A DNA stretch of 64,000 nt from Batillaria attramentaria (lineage: Eukaryota; Mollusca; Gastropoda; Batillariidae), in contig JACVVK020000152.1 in NCBI GenBank assembly GCA_018292915.2, forward strand, positions 827,001-891,000. The letters run 5' to 3'. Shown piece by piece: positions 15,440 through 28,691 of this stretch. How positions within the stretch are numbered: position 1 is the first letter of the stretch; every line of letters starts with the position of its first letter. Both the position numbers and the translations under genes were made by a program. The notes under the pieces are model-generated. The model was not told where the DNA came from. It did no database searches and was given only the letters and a program-made list of their open reading frames with translations.

Positions 15440-17060
15440 CCATGTTTGCTGACTGTTACTGATGACAAAGTAGGTGTAAACTGTTATTGTTACTGATGAC
15501 AAAGTAGGTGTAAACTGTTACTGATGACAAAGTAGGTGTAAACTGTTACTGTTACTGATGACGAGGGTGGGGTGGGGTGGGGTGGGGGTGGGGTGGGGTG
15601 GGGGTGGGTGGGTGGGTGTTTAGGAGTTTAACGTCCTTTTCCACCACGCATGGGTGATATCAAAGACGTAGCAACGAGAAAAAAGGCCAGCACAAATATT
15701 TGGCCCCAGCCGGGATTCGAACTCACGACCCAAGCATTGCAAGTCCAACGCTCTACCATTCGGCTATCCCGGCTCCCCGTTACTGATGACGAAGTAGGTG
15801 TAAACTGTTACTGATGACAAAGTAGGTGTAAACTGTTACTGTTACTGATGACGAAGTAGGGGTAAACTGTTGGTGTTACCGATGACAAAGTAGGGGTAAA
15901 TTATTACAGTGTACTATTATTGATGACAGAATAGGTGTAAAGTGTTACTGATGACAAAGTAGGTGTAAACTGTTACTGTTAATGATGACAAAGTAGGTGT
16001 AAACTGTTACTGTTACTGATGACAAAGTAGGTGTAAACTGTTACTGTTACTGATGACGAAGTAGGGGTAAACTATTACAGTGTACTATTATTGATGACAG
16101 AATAGGTGTAAAGTGTTACTGATGACAAAGCAGACATAAATGTTATCGATGACAAAGTAGGTGTAAACTGTTACTGATGTCAAAGTAGGTGTAAACTGTT
16201 ACTGTTAATGATGACAAAGTAGGTGTAAACTGTTACTGTTACTGATGACAAAGTAGGTGTAAACTGTTACTGATGACAAAGCAGACATAAATGTTATCGA
16301 TGACAAAGTAGGTGTAAACTGTTACTGATGTCAAAGTAGGTGTAAACTGTTACTGTTAATGATGACAAAGTAGGTGTAAACTGTTACTGTTACTGATGAC
16401 AAAGTAGGTGTAAACTGTTACTGATGTCAAAGTAGGTGTAAACTGTTACTGTTAATGATGACAAAGTAGGTGTAAACTGTTACTGTTACTGATGACAAAG
16501 TAGGTGTAAACTGTTACTGTTACTGATGACAAAGTAGAAGTAAACTGTTACTGTTAATGATGACAAAGTAGGTGTAAACTGTTACTGTTAATGATGACAA
16601 AGTAGGTGTAAACTGTTACTGTTACTGATGACAAAGTAGGTGTAAACTGTTACTGTTACTGATGACAAAGTAGAAGTAAACTGTTACTGTTAATGATGAC
16701 AAAGTAGGTGTAAACTGTTACTGTTACTGATGACAAAGTAGGTGTAAACTGTTATTGTTACTGATGACAAAGTAGGTGTAAACTGTTACTGTTACTGATG
16801 ACAAAGTAGGTGTAAACTGTTACTGTTACTGATGACAAAGTAGGTGTAAACTGTTACTGTTACTGATGACAAAGTAGGTGTAAACTGTTACTGTTACTGA
16901 TGACAAAGTAGGTGTAAACTGTTACTGTTACTGATGACAAAGTAGGTGTAAACTGTTACTGTTACTGATGACAAAGTAGGTGTAAACTGTTACTGTTACT
17001 GATGACAAAGTAGGGGTAAACTATTACAGTGTACAGTGTACTATTATTGATGACAGAGTA
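15440..17060. repeat. 1.6-kb minisatellite of 28/34-bp units with higher-order structure
   Basis: The core CTGATGACAAAGTAGGTGTA is repeated dozens of times. Units of 28 and 34 bp differ by one TGTTAC hexamer. Variant units (CAGACATAAATGTTATCGATG; TATTACAGTGTACTATTATT) recur about 150-170 bp apart, showing larger duplicated blocks. The right half is nearly homogeneous 34-bp units. Lies beyond the 3' end of GALNT A. Confidence 0.9.
15618..15778 (-). mobile_element. tRNA-derived SINE, copy in the minisatellite
   Basis: On the - strand the head reads GGGGAGCCGGGATAGCCGAA and TGGTAGAGCGTTGGACTT, with a B box GAGTTCGAATCCC. These are pol III A and B boxes of a tRNA-like head. The body (CCAAATATTTGTGCTGGCC, GGTGGAAAAGGACGTTAAAC) is followed by a C-rich tail of ACCC/CCCCA repeats at 15560-15617. 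The copy sits inside the tandem array. Confidence 0.85.
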
Positions 17061-17648
17061 GGAGTAAACTGTTGACAGAGTATGGCATCGCCATAACTAC
17101 ATGACTGTGATCATTCCAGCTGTGCCTGACAGCCTCAAGTAAACACTACACACCATTACAGCAGTGGTGCATTTCAGCAGAAAGATTAATATCATCCATT
17201 TGCAGTTATACAGCTGCACACATAAAGTTATCTATCATAATTCGAGGGTTCACTGCCAAAAGGTGCTACCAGTCCAGATAGAGACAGAAAGATAGTGTCT
17301 TTTGGCAGGAAACTCTCGGCACATGTGTCACTGAATTCGTATGATGAAAATCTGCACTGACTGTAAGTCAAAAGACGTGTTCACACAAGGTGGTTCCAGG
17401 CATAAATGACAGTTGTCCCTTTTAAAAAAAGAAAAGTAAAAAAAAAAAAAAAAAAAAGCATGAATGTACAGGTCTGCAACATATATTCCCATTTGATCTC
17501 TGCACAGAAATCTCACCTCAAATAAAGTCAGCAGGAATTGAAGTGCAGCATGATGTGCAGTTGTTGGCAGTTTTAGCAAAATACATCTTTGAAGTGCACT
17601 TGTAGCTTTGTTCATATGAAAATAACACCAGTTCAAAATGGCAGCAGT

Positions 17649-20600
17649 TCAAAATGACACCAGTTCAAAGTGTTGCAACTTGTGGTTGACGCACGATGAA
17701 GCCTGCAGCTGTGAGCCCGGTTCAGTTCCCGTTGTTATAAGACACTTGCCACTGCTTGGGTTATGCAGCATTTGAACTCCATCCTGTGGACAGAAAAACA
17801 GACCAAGAACTTAAAAGTAATACTTAAAGCGTTTGATAGAGTGTAGGTGAGTACTTATAGCATGTGTGAAGACTTCTAAACACATCAGCTGTCCGGATTC
17901 ATACATGATTGGAAATCTGTACAGCTTGCAAAAATACTGGGACAGACGCTTCAGGTTCAAGGCGGATGTATGCATCAGTGGATGAGATCTCTCATATCAA
18001 TCTGGGGACAACTGCTTTGAGCTTTGAGACTGACATAGGTCTGGGACACACAGCGTTTTCTGACAATGTGTCCTACATCTGTAGACTCAGAATGGTACAT
18101 GTAACAGGACAAGTGGATGCTGATAAAAATTGTTGTTCGTTGCATTTAGAAACTTGTTTAGTTTCACTTTCACCAGGGTTTTCCAAACAGGGTCACAAGC
18201 TGTAAAACCAGTATGATTACATGACAAATGGATGCTGAACACTTCTGTTTTTTTCCTTTAAAAAATGTGACCCATTCTCGAGAAAAGGACGGTAAGTCGC
18301 GCTAGGCTGACACCACTACAGATGAAAAGAGTATTGGGGGTCAGTATGGCCGCTTGGTGGATAGCCAACTTCAACTGCTGATATCTCTGTCAATTTTAGT
18401 GGCACAGCTTTCATTCTTATACTGAATTAAACTGTATAACCAGTTGATTGCAGTGATATACATATATATCTCAAAACCGAGGATTTTCAACTTATGGTCC
18501 CTTTTGTGAGAACTGGTCACAAATTTCTTTACGTTTACTTCCTCCAGGTTTCCCAAGCTGGGTCATGCATCATCATGCACTGTGCCATACAAGAAGTCCA
18601 TTGCTAATCACTGACATAAGCACCTGGGATATAAAAAATATTTACTACACACTATGAAACAGAAGATTAAATGCAGAAGAAATGAAGGATGTAATTACCG
18701 ATGTTGTCCAGGCCCAGTTCTGGGTGCCAGCACCATTACAGTGCATAAGACGAGCGTAAGGGCCAGTGTTGGGATCTACATCCATACAGAGTACATTGGC
18801 CAGACGGAAGTCACTTTTTGTAGTCTCGTACCAAAGCTATCAACAAGTGAACAAAAACCAATCATCAGCTACACCAAGACAGCATTTCAGTCACTAAGAC
18901 AGCAGTTCAGTCACTACACTTAATGTGTTATATCTAATTTCTTCCAATATTCAAAGTAAGAGTTGAAATGAAATGGCTACATGCAGTTACCTAAACTAAA
19001 ATATTATGGCAATTTACAAGGGCAATATTCACCACCCAACCTAAAATCCCAACTGTGTGTATTTACCATAGAAAGATGTTCTTGGGATTAGGGTTGCCCA
19101 GAAAATGCTGATGTTCACACAGATCATCAGTTTCTTGAACATTTACCTGACCGTGATGTGCGCTCGACCTTAAATCAGTGCAAAAGACACATACTACGGC
19201 TGTGTCAAGTTTCATGTTTGCAACGTCTGTTGTTACCAGGAAATGCCACACTTAAATTCTGCCACAGAGAGACTGACAGAGGGATGTCAGACTGTCATAA
19301 TATATTTACTTTATTAGTGTGTGACCAACAGGACTTGAAATTAACTTAAGACTTGCCTGGTCTTTACTTTCTCCAGCATTACAAACTGCCAGGGTTAGCA
19401 ACGAACGCTTGTCATAAATGGACCTTTCAGACTGTACACACAGGCCTGATCCCTTATGCTTCAACTGTTGCAACAGAAAAAAGATCAATGAACGAATAAG
19501 ATTATCAACATTTTTCCCTTTTTTTTTAAACCTCACCAAAAGTACTCTTTAAAAACAGCTACACCTCCTCTACCACCCATCACCCCCACAGCTACCTATC
19601 GTTTAACTGTCAGTAATGGGCTATTAGTTTTTAAAAAAATGTCAGCTGTTGCCCATCCTTCGAACTGCGCACATCACGTAGCAGCTTAGTACATTCATAA
19701 CAACAACTAGTGCAAAATTACGAAACGCTGAACATGTTCTTCAGGCGTCGATGACTTAGAGAAATGTATTTCAACTTCACTGAAGTTAGTACGCACATAC
19801 ACTACACCATAGCTTACCAATCCTTTTCTTTTTGTCTTCACGTTAGAAACTTTCCCTGGATCCTGCCTTGACTTCAAGGAACCCGTATCCAATGGAGCTG
19901 AAGGCAGTGTCTGAAAATGGTTAAACCACAAACATGTACATGTATGTATATAATTCAATGGTGAATGTCTGATCATATTTAGCACTGAGGTCAAACTAGT
20001 TGTCATCAGGTCAGGTGCAGTCCAGGTAAAAAAGCAAATAATAGCGAACAACCCCACAACAAAAAACAAGCAAAAAGAACACACACACACACACACACAC
20101 GCACACACACACAAAAAAAAAGCCCCCCCAAAACCGAACAACCAAAACACCCCAACAACAGAATAAAAACCCTGTCCAACTACAAGCTGAGTATTGTACA
20201 GCAACATAATTATCTCACTGTACCTGTTCTGGGTAGATGTTATCGAGATACCACTTGAATGATTTGCATTTCAGTCGCTGCCGAAGTGCAACCCTGTCAG
20301 ATATATCACCATATTCAGCAAACTCTGCATTGGGCCTGTTTAGAAAAAAGTATTTCTGAAACAGACAGAAAGTTCAGTAAAACATTATCTTCAAAAATGC
20401 CATCAAGAATTCTGCATTTCCATGCACAGCTTTCCAAGGATAATAAATAATAATAAGAAGTATTGTAGAGGCGCTTTACCCAATCTCATGAATCGGCTTA
20501 AAGCGTCGCGAACTGAACCCAACACGCACGCTCACGTGAATCACACACATTCTCTCACACACGGGACATAAACACATTACAATCACATGGTGCAAAGGGT

Positions 20601-23600
20601 CAGCTCAGCTATTTCAATTTCAGAATTTAGAATTGCATTTATTTTTCAAATATGGTGGGCTGAACATTTCCAAAGCAGAGGGGGAGGAAGCCGGAGTACC
20701 CGGAGAGAACCCCCGACGATCGGCCCGAATGAACATGCTCATCTACAGTATACCGACCCCCACTCTGTGTCATAACATTACTAGCATTATCCCTAAAAAC
20801 AAATTCTGTTTTACGAGTGGTAAAAAATGAACACTCACTTTTCAGCTATTCTGGCTGAAAACATTGGTGCCAAAACAAGCCTGAGGATGCCTCCAAAGAG
20901 TGTTGACTTTATCCTAGCCTCTCAGCACCGTAAGGTTTCCATATAGCTGATTTGCCTAAAGCCTCTTCAGCTAATCAGGATGACCACAGACCAGTGGTCA
21001 GATTAACATTTCACTGAGCGGAGTGGTGGGGGGATTGGGAGAAGAAGGAGAGGAAAGGAGGCTTTGAAAAATCAATTTGTCACATTTCTTGTGTGGAAGG
21101 CCATATTTCTGGTTAAGGCAGCTTCATCTAGCTGCTCTTCCCTATAATTGTTTTTGCAGGTTTTGTGGATGAGGCCTGCCTCTAGATCTGCTTTCCCAGA
21201 AATGAACCACGTCTTCGCATTTTGGAGGTGGAAACTCAACTTTCGTAAAAGAAAAACTTGGATCGGCGCTTTTGTGAAAAACCAAGCTGTTCAAAAGAAA
21301 ACAAGAAAAAAAAAAAAAAAAGGGGAAAAAAAAAAAAAAGAAAACAAGAAGGAAAATCACCCCTGCATTTATTGCCACACAGTCTAATCATGAAGTGCTG
21401 TGGGGTATGGTATGATGACAGAAATGCGTCTTGGTAGATGAGAAAATAATGACCATACAGGAAGGCTTTCAACAAAACAGCTGTGCAATTTCACCTTGTA
21501 TCCATCCATCCAGACATGTGCCACTCTCAGAGAATTCTTCATGAAAGCATCACCGCCAGGCGATCCATATGGTCGCCTTTTACGGAATATGTGGCCTACA
21601 CGAGAACAAGGAATGATTTCAAGCCGCCCCCCACACATCCAGATCTGAAATCAAAACAGGAGAGTAGCACAGATGTATAATTCTGAACTTGATCAGGACA
21701 TTCCTACCCTTAACATAAACAGTAAAACGTCAGAAGGGGTTGAAAGAAATACAGTATAGTAACCATCAGCAAAGTCCTTGTTAGAAGGGGTAACCAAGCT
21801 GATGGTAACATAACATTCACAACTTTACATGCAGTATTATGTCAAATTATGCGCACCATATGGGGGGGGGGGGGGGGGGAGGGCTGGTTGATATTTTTAG
21901 CACTTTGTTGGTGGGAAGCAATTCAGTGACATTGGTGAAGTAAGACAAGGTGTGTATGTGTGTGCTGGAACTGGAACTGGAACTGTAAAACTGGCATAGC
22001 TGGCAACACTAATTCAATGTACAATATATACAATGGCATACTAAGCACACATCTCCTAGATCTAGGCAGTGCTCTCAGCTTTACTTACTTCCCCTACTTT
22101 CAAATTGACCTGATTGAGCGCATGTTTTCGGCTTTAGCGACGCCTTTGTTCCTATTCTATATATATACATACTAACCCTGAAAGATATTTCGAGATTCTC
22201 TCCTCCCCACACATCCATGCCAAGATCATACTCTCCAAGGTCGTGGAAATACTGGCGGTCCATAGCAAACAGACCACCAGCCATGGTGGGAGATCTGCAC
22301 AACACATAACAGTAAACTCAATCAAACTCCATTTTCATGTGATGCCACATTGCAAATAAAAACAGGAAAAAAAACAAAAACGATGGCGACTGACTGCATT
22401 TGAAACTGTTATGCATGAGTTTTACACTTGCTGAAGTAGATGCCCAAGCAGAGACACTCTTTGTTTACAATTGCTGCTCATGTATTTTAATTCTCAATGC
22501 GTAAAAAAGTTTCATCTAACAAATGCATCCCTCCCTATACAGACCACGCCCATTTAACCCTAGCCTTGATGAATTAATTTGTCTTATGCCCCAAAAGCCA
22601 TAGAAGCAGCCCAGGACATATTCTAGGCTCAGCACTATCAAGGTTAACTCTTTCTGGACGAACAGCTGCATATGCGGCCCTACCGCGCACACCGGTTTCA
22701 GCAAACAGCCGCACACGTGGATTGTGATTTTTTTTGGTACACCACCACTTATAACAAAGATATTTAAGTCTGAAAGTAGAAATTTCAGCAATATCTGCAG
22801 AAACATGTTAGTAAACTACCCTAAAAATTTCAAGTTTGTATCTTGTTTTATTTTTTTATGAGTTGTTCTTTTTTCTTTCTGAACCTCACAAATCGGCCTG
22901 TCTACAAAGGACAGCTGAGGAAAAATCGGCCCGTCTTGAATGAGTTAAGACCTGAGGTTTTTGCAAGGTTGTGAAATAGCTTCTACTATACCAGTATTCC
23001 TGCTTTCAATCTTTCCTGTGATGAGGACTGTTCACACTGCAGTAAAATTAATCTAGGGAAAAGAACCTATTGGCAAAAGAGTGTGGCACTTGAAAACACC
23101 AGACTTGTACATGTATGTACTTACGGAATAGGCTCTGCCTGTGCTTTAGGATCCGAAAAGGAAGTTTTGGGCAGTGAGTCCCATCGGAAGTGCATGCCCC
23201 AGTTGAAACCTCCCTTCACAATACTGGAAGGTTCATAGTAAAAAGTGTCAGCGTTGACAATGTCGATGATGGGCACTGCCACATTTTTGGGGTCTGCTTT
23301 TATCCTTGTGAGAAGGGGTTCAATCCACATCCTGTTCACCTCACAATGGCTGTCCAGGAAAATCAAAACCTGCGAACACACAGTTCACACATCAAAAACA
23401 GAACAAAACAAAACAAGAAAGACACACACACATGCACACACACACATACACAATCATGAATACCAGAGCCAACTGTGATCGCATTTATTGGTAATTAACG
23501 GTTTTTCACCAGCTGAAATAGAAATATTGGATCTGAAACTGGCTACTGTTATGACGTTCTGGTCGATTCTCAGAATTAGAAATAGAAATATCGGATCTGA

Positions 23601-24500
23601 AACTGGCTAATGTTATGCCGTATTGGTCGATTCTTAGAATTACCGGTCCTCCCCCTATCTCAGTACTGTTCATGTACTTGGTGTACACTGTTATGTAGTG
23701 ATTACTGTCACACAGTATGTTCAGAAATGGAATGTTCTACATGTACCGAGTAACGAGACAATAAGAATAATCGTTTGCTGATGTAGCCTGTTGTTTGTAC
23801 AGGTGTTTGAGTAACCCTGGTCCTGCTGAATTAATTTGTCTTATGCTAAAAGCACCATAGAGGTAGTCCGGAATATTCCATTCTCGGCCCCACCAGGAAG
23901 AGTTAAACAAGTCTCACTGGCTTCTGTACCCCAAATGTCATTTCACTTGTCTCCAAACCTGAACTTGTCTCTATGTAAAACTAAAACAAGAAGAATGCAC
24001 AGCTCTCTGAAATATTCACTGTCATAGATTTGACTCTGAAATTTACACTCAGGCAAACTGAGACACATGCATACACTGTACACATAACAAATGGGCATGC
24101 AGACAAACAAATGGACCAACAAAAATGAATCCAGCATTCACCATACCTCCCCTGTTGCATTCTGAGCTCCAAAAACGCGAGCACGAATAAGGCCGAGCCG
24201 CTTTGGACTTCGCAGCAGCCTCACTTTAGGCAGCTTTTCTTCGACATACTTGGGTAGTTCATTAAGCAAGTGAGCTAAAACAAAAAACACGAAGCCATTT
24301 AGAGATCTGGCTGTCACAATGTAGTACATGGTACAGATCACATGAATTACCCCAACTGTACAATCTTGAACACTTGTTCATAAAAAATTCTCATGATGGG
24401 AGAGAAAATGGAATGTACAACTACAAGAAAATGCAATGTGCATGTACCAAACCCCCCCCCCCCCCCCCCCCCAAAACAAAAAACCAACCAACAACAAAAA

Positions 24501-24541
<41 letters not shown>

Positions 24542-26480
24542 GACAATGAAAATGAATTATGAAAATAAAGAAAAAAAAACAAAAACAAAAAACAGCAGTT
24601 ATGCAGTAAAATAAGAAATGCTCCTTTACCAATACTGCTTATGGAAACACACAAACCAGTCTATTAAGTGCATCCTACATGACTGTCATTATAGTTCAAT
24701 TTTCGGGTTTAAAATAAGTGACTATTGTACATTTATTTAGTTTTGTTTCAACCTGAACATTAAGAAAAAAAAAAAAAAAAAAACAACAACAGATGGCCGA
24801 AAGGTGTCACAAGAATTGTATATAAGAAGAATGAAGGGTTAGTATTTGCAACAAGTAAGATCTTGACTTACAGAATTCACTGGAATCATCGACAAGGATC
24901 ACTTCGTGAAGCAGATGGCTGGGTGTTCTCTCCAGCACAGTGTGCACGGTTCTCAACAGAACGGACAGTGCCTCGTTGTAAAAGCAGATCACTATACTAG
25001 CTGCAGGAAGATTTTGTTCATACGTTTTGCTGCGGCACCTAAGACGTAAAGATGCAGCACAACTGTAAAAATTCTCCCCATTAAATCAGTGAACAAAAGC
25101 CTCAGAACTGAATTACCAAACAAACTTTACAACACCTTTTCCTACGGTCCAAATGCTTGGCTTTTAGCTCAAGTCTGACTTCAATTAGCTGACTTAGCTT
25201 ACCCTAAAGGTAAACTTGAAATTACTGTACTGGCTTTACAATGCCTTTGTATTAGCTAAACCAACCATGACTGATGAAAAATTGTCATGCAAATTTTACA
25301 TACACATGCCCTCTTGAGTCAGGTATAGGACGGATGTAGGACAGTTTATCACTTATGTACTGGTTGAAGGAATGAAGGTGGAAACCTGAAAGCATATGAA
25401 AAGTTCACGAGTTAGTGTGTGCAGTGTGTACAAGATATCAAGTAAGGTTATTACACGACTGCTCTTGAAACCTACCATCCTACGTGCTTGGCGATTAGAC
25501 CCCTTTACCAACTTACAGTAAAAACTACGAAAAGCAAATCAGATCATAAGATCAAAACTCAGCCAAGTGTATTGACCATATCTACAGGTGTAGGAACTTT
25601 CAGTGTTTACTCTGTCACTGAGAACCCAGCCGGCGGTGCTTGTGAAAAAAATTTATAAAATACAGCAGGCAGCTGGAGATAGAAAATGCCTGTCCTATAA
25701 ACACTGTAACTTGACCTTGTGGAGATGGATTCTTACTCGCTCTACTGAGTTCAATTCACATCATCTTATGTCTATAAACTAGCTAACAACTGGTGGCAAT
25801 TCAGGGTTGGGTGAGCAAAGACAATAGCATGCATCGGCAAGGAAAGCGGGTAACTCATTCTACCCGAGCTATGACAGTAGTCGTAATAAGATTCCAGTCC
25901 TCTTTGCTGTGCACCTATAGACGTAACAGTCAGACAGAAATTCATTTTCTATGTGCGTGCAAAATATGAGTCTGACTGAAATTACCCCCTTAGAAAAGGT
26001 CTCTGTTTATGCTGGTTACTGTTGAGTGCGTTTTTATGCAGTTTGTGCCAGACATGTGAGGGCAGTGGCAGTCCAGAAAGGGTTAAACACAACCAGCGCA
26101 CCACCAAAGAATAAAGTTAACGAAAAAGGTGTGAGTTTTCGTGATCAAAAAGGATTTTCAGTGTCTTGACTGTTTTATTGACCCTCAAGTCCAGTACCTT
26201 CATCATATTTCCTTTGATCATCAGGAGTGTTGATTTTAGCCAGAGTTTTCAGGTATTCTGTGTTGTACACTTCTGGCTCCCCCACCACCAGAAGACTGCT
26301 GTCCCTTTCTTCTCGAGTCACACCAGATCTAGAGCGTAAACGAGATCGCTTGCTGCCTCCATTAAGGGCAAACGACGTCCAGTACAGCATCAGAAAGTAG
26401 CCCACACAGAAAGTGAGGAGTAATATGATGACCTTCTTGAGCTTCAGGCGAGGCATTTTGTTTAGTATGGGTGATGCCAT
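17649..26480 (-). CDS. GALNT11: GALNT11-like polypeptide N-acetylgalactosaminyltransferase (GALNT A), 12 exons
   Basis: Minus-strand exons: 26480-26198, 25385-25304, 25038-24872, 24274-24147, 23369-23125, 22294-22177, 21644-21495, 20355-20224, 19910-19818, 19464-19357, 18836-18699, 17783-17649. They give about 592 aa (human GALNT11 is 608). It is a type II Golgi enzyme: short basic N-tail, signal anchor about residues 17-37, stem, GT27 catalytic domain about 110-435, C-terminal ricin-type lectin domain about 467-592. Visible motifs are VICFYNEA, the DxH metal site FLDSHCEVN (D226, H228), the third metal ligand in CSRVGH (H359), the WGGEN motif (331-335) and a CMD sugar-binding motif in the lectin domain. 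[15 protein letters not shown] and [10 protein letters not shown] are close to GALNT11. The family transfers GalNAc from UDP-GalNAc to Ser/Thr. The exon 10 donor is GC (CAG|GCAAGT). A second start, M9, is possible. The gene is divergent from a paralogue 2.2 kb away. Confidence 0.93.
20440..20760 (-). mobile_element. Retroelement 3' region (GGGTTCTCTCCGGGTACTCC type), copy 1
   Basis: On the - strand it carries GGGGGTTCTCTCCGGGTACT and ends with CGACGCTTTAAGCC, AAGCGCC and an ATT-repeat, the kind of 3' end seen in invertebrate LINE/SINE tails. Bases 20515-20660 match 48541-48760. Lies in GALNT A intron 7. Confidence 0.55.
22555..23904. repeat. Pair of similar segments in GALNT A intron 5
   Basis: About 22570-22640 and 23828-23900 share GAATTAATTTGTCTTATGC, a CCATAGA(A/G)G block and a closing ATATTC-CTCGG-like part. 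The two span the exon at 23125-23369 and are separated by about 1.2 kb. An old interspersed repeat or local duplication. Confidence 0.5.
22644..22948. mobile_element. Larger TTAA-flanked element with related imperfect ends
   Basis: Left end TTAA-CTCTTTCTGGACG, right end complement TTAA-CTCATTCAAGACGG. The first bases resemble the termini of the 92-bp palindromes. 305 bp, no coding; lies in GALNT A intron 5. Confidence 0.45.
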
Positions 26481-28691
26481 GCGGTGCTTTATCTATGACA
26501 TCATTCGCAACAGCAGATGACTTCTAGCTGCCATTATGTGAAGGCTGGGATGGTGGCTCCCAGTTTCGTGATGCCTAAAACCCTAAACAGGAGAACAGAA
26601 AATGTCTGATTAGTAATCACATGTAGAGAAAAGCGAAATATTTCTCAAAGTTCCAAAGCGTAACATGAAAACTGCAGGAGAGCGCTAGTTCAGTTTCTTG
26701 GACCTGACAGTCTGGAACTCCTTGCCAATCAAACTCCGCCTTCAGCCTTCACTGCCCCTGAATCCCATCTGAAGACTTTTCTCTTCCGCAAAGCTTTTGA
26801 TACTTAACTTCTGTTGTGTACCTTTAGTCGTTTCACATCGTTGCACGTGCCAAATTGGATGTCAGAGTGTGTGTGTGTGTGCTTTAAGCGCAGCGAGTCC
26901 TTGGCACTTGGAGAGCAGCGCTCTATAAAAACTATGTATTATTATCATTATTTTACGTACACATATATCATTATTGTAAAAACAAGAGGGAAGTGTGTAC
27001 ACAAACCATGTTCAATATCATATTCTAGCCTCTAAACGTGGTTGATGCAACTGGTAGAAAAAAATCAGGAAAGGCAGGAAAAAAGGAAGAGGAAAACTGA
27101 CGTTATGTGTATGTATGCATGGAATTATACACGTATAGAAACAGCAAAAGTGAACATTTCGATTTCCAACTTCTCAGCAGTAAAACAGCCATCATCAAAT
27201 TATTTATATAAAAAAATTCAATGCACTATAGAAAACCAAAGCTGTCACAGTGCACACACGAATAGATGGGGGTGATGCACGCATATATTAATACACTAAT
27301 TGGCCTATTTTATGCAAACAGTGTGCATTAATATTTCATGAGCACAGGCTTGATGAGAATAAAATGGACATGACTCACAAACACATGATAAACTTATGTC
27401 ATACATGTTATGTATAGTACTGACCGATATTCATAATTTAAAATATGTTGGGACATCCGTACAGGATTAGGATACGTCTCAAGCCACATGACCAATTTAT
27501 TTGTGCATGCATGTGCATCAACAAACAAATTTCCCAGTGGTGGGCATACAATACAAAGCTGATAACTAGTTCAAACAATACCGAAGTAAATACTTAACGA
27601 CTCTGCATGCAATATCTGCCTGTCTAATAAAAACTTGTAAGGATAAAAACTGAGTTACAGATTTTTTGCTTTCTAATGATTTTCAAGTTTCAAGTTCATA
27701 TTACATGCAAACATAGATATATATATACACTCATCCAGTCAATATCTATGTGTATATCTCTGATGCATAATCCGATTTATTAATCCTTTCCAACATTTAC
27801 TGGTATAGTACTATACTCTACAGTTATTGAATTTTGTGCAAAAGAAAACTAGGAAAGTGAAGTTTCAGGAGCAGAAAAGATCTTCAGTGAACGCAGCAGC
27901 CACTGCAACAAGCTGTGAACACACCATATGTTTGGGACAAGAGCGTCAGATCAGTCCTGCAGACAGTGGAATACAGCAAAGAAAACGTCTTGGGGAGTGC
28001 GTTGCTAAGAGTTAGACTTTCAGGACGCTATAACACTGGCTACCACTGAAGTTGAGGAAAAGCATTGCAAACGTAGTCATTCATAGCGCTGCCACGAAGG
28101 TGGCTCTTCCGTTTCGTTCGTACCTGTATCCATTCAGACGGTCAGGATTTCGCAGAGATGATCTGCTGGTCACATGGACACGTTCGGGCTACAGCATGGG
28201 CCGCATATTTACGACTTCAAAGCTGACCAGCGAAGCGGAAAAAAGGGCACTTGGTAAGCGTGTTCGTCTGCTAAATAAAAAAAATAAAAATAGCCATTTC
28301 CGGTTTGTTACGCACTCGCGGCTTGCGAAACATTGCTGCCACTTTGGCCTCTCACCGAACGCCCTGCTGATGGACCTGATGCAGTTGATACCACTGGTAA
28401 AAGTTTATTGAATATATTTATGCACAACATTCATTTAAAAAAATCTTGGGCTTCGGATGAAATGTGTCTTCACGGAATCAAAGTCTGCCACGTTAGATCC
28501 AATGTTTCACAGGTGATAAAGTTCACCGTTCTAATAATGACCCGGAAACTTTCAAGCTACGTGACCTCAGGGTTCTGAGCGAAGCGGGTGCTTTCGATTT
28601 CTTATCAATCGCCTTCTCATTCTCCAACATTCTGTTTGATTCACACGCAGCGAAAGTATTCTATGACTCAACGTGGCACTGGCATTGAAAT
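26481..28691. promoter_or_regulatory. Shared upstream interval of the divergent GALNT pair
   Basis: The start codons of the two GT27 genes face away from each other across 2.2 kb. The interval should hold both promoters and 5' UTRs. It also contains a degraded LINE tail (26700-26950). I see no clear TATA box that fixes a start site. An open stretch at 28052-28411 has no recognisable protein and is more likely 5' UTR or noncoding. Confidence 0.5.
26700..26950 (+). mobile_element. LINE 3' tail between the divergent GALNT genes
   Basis: Reads VWNSLPIKLR, then after a frameshift SHLKTFLFRKAFDT and a stop. A 3' UTR with a short (TG)n, GCGCAGCGAGTCCTTGGC and AGCGCTCTATAAAA follows, ending in ATTATTATC repeats. 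Confidence 0.65.

Larger units (their letters stand above)
7054..17648. other. Interval between convergent LSM12 and GALNT A: 3' UTRs and repeats
   Basis: No supportable protein gene. The LSM12 3' UTR begins at 7054; its end is not clear (AATAAA-like sites occur at several places, for example near 11099). The rest holds the interspersed elements and the minisatellite listed separately. (AAATC)n followed by (AC)n lies at 14612-14704. Confidence 0.6.

Noticed and set aside
15700..15778. Genuine tRNA gene
   Set aside because: The tRNA-like head lacks a proper acceptor-stem partner and is continuous with the SINE body and tail shared by other copies.
19707..20207. 166-aa open frame on the - strand
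   Set aside because: Only 19818-19910 is a GALNT A exon; the flanks are intron, including an (AC)n-derived Val/Cys run.
28052..28411. 119-aa open frame upstream of GALNT B
   Set aside because: No family resemblance and no splice-supported link to the gene; kept as likely 5' UTR or noncoding.
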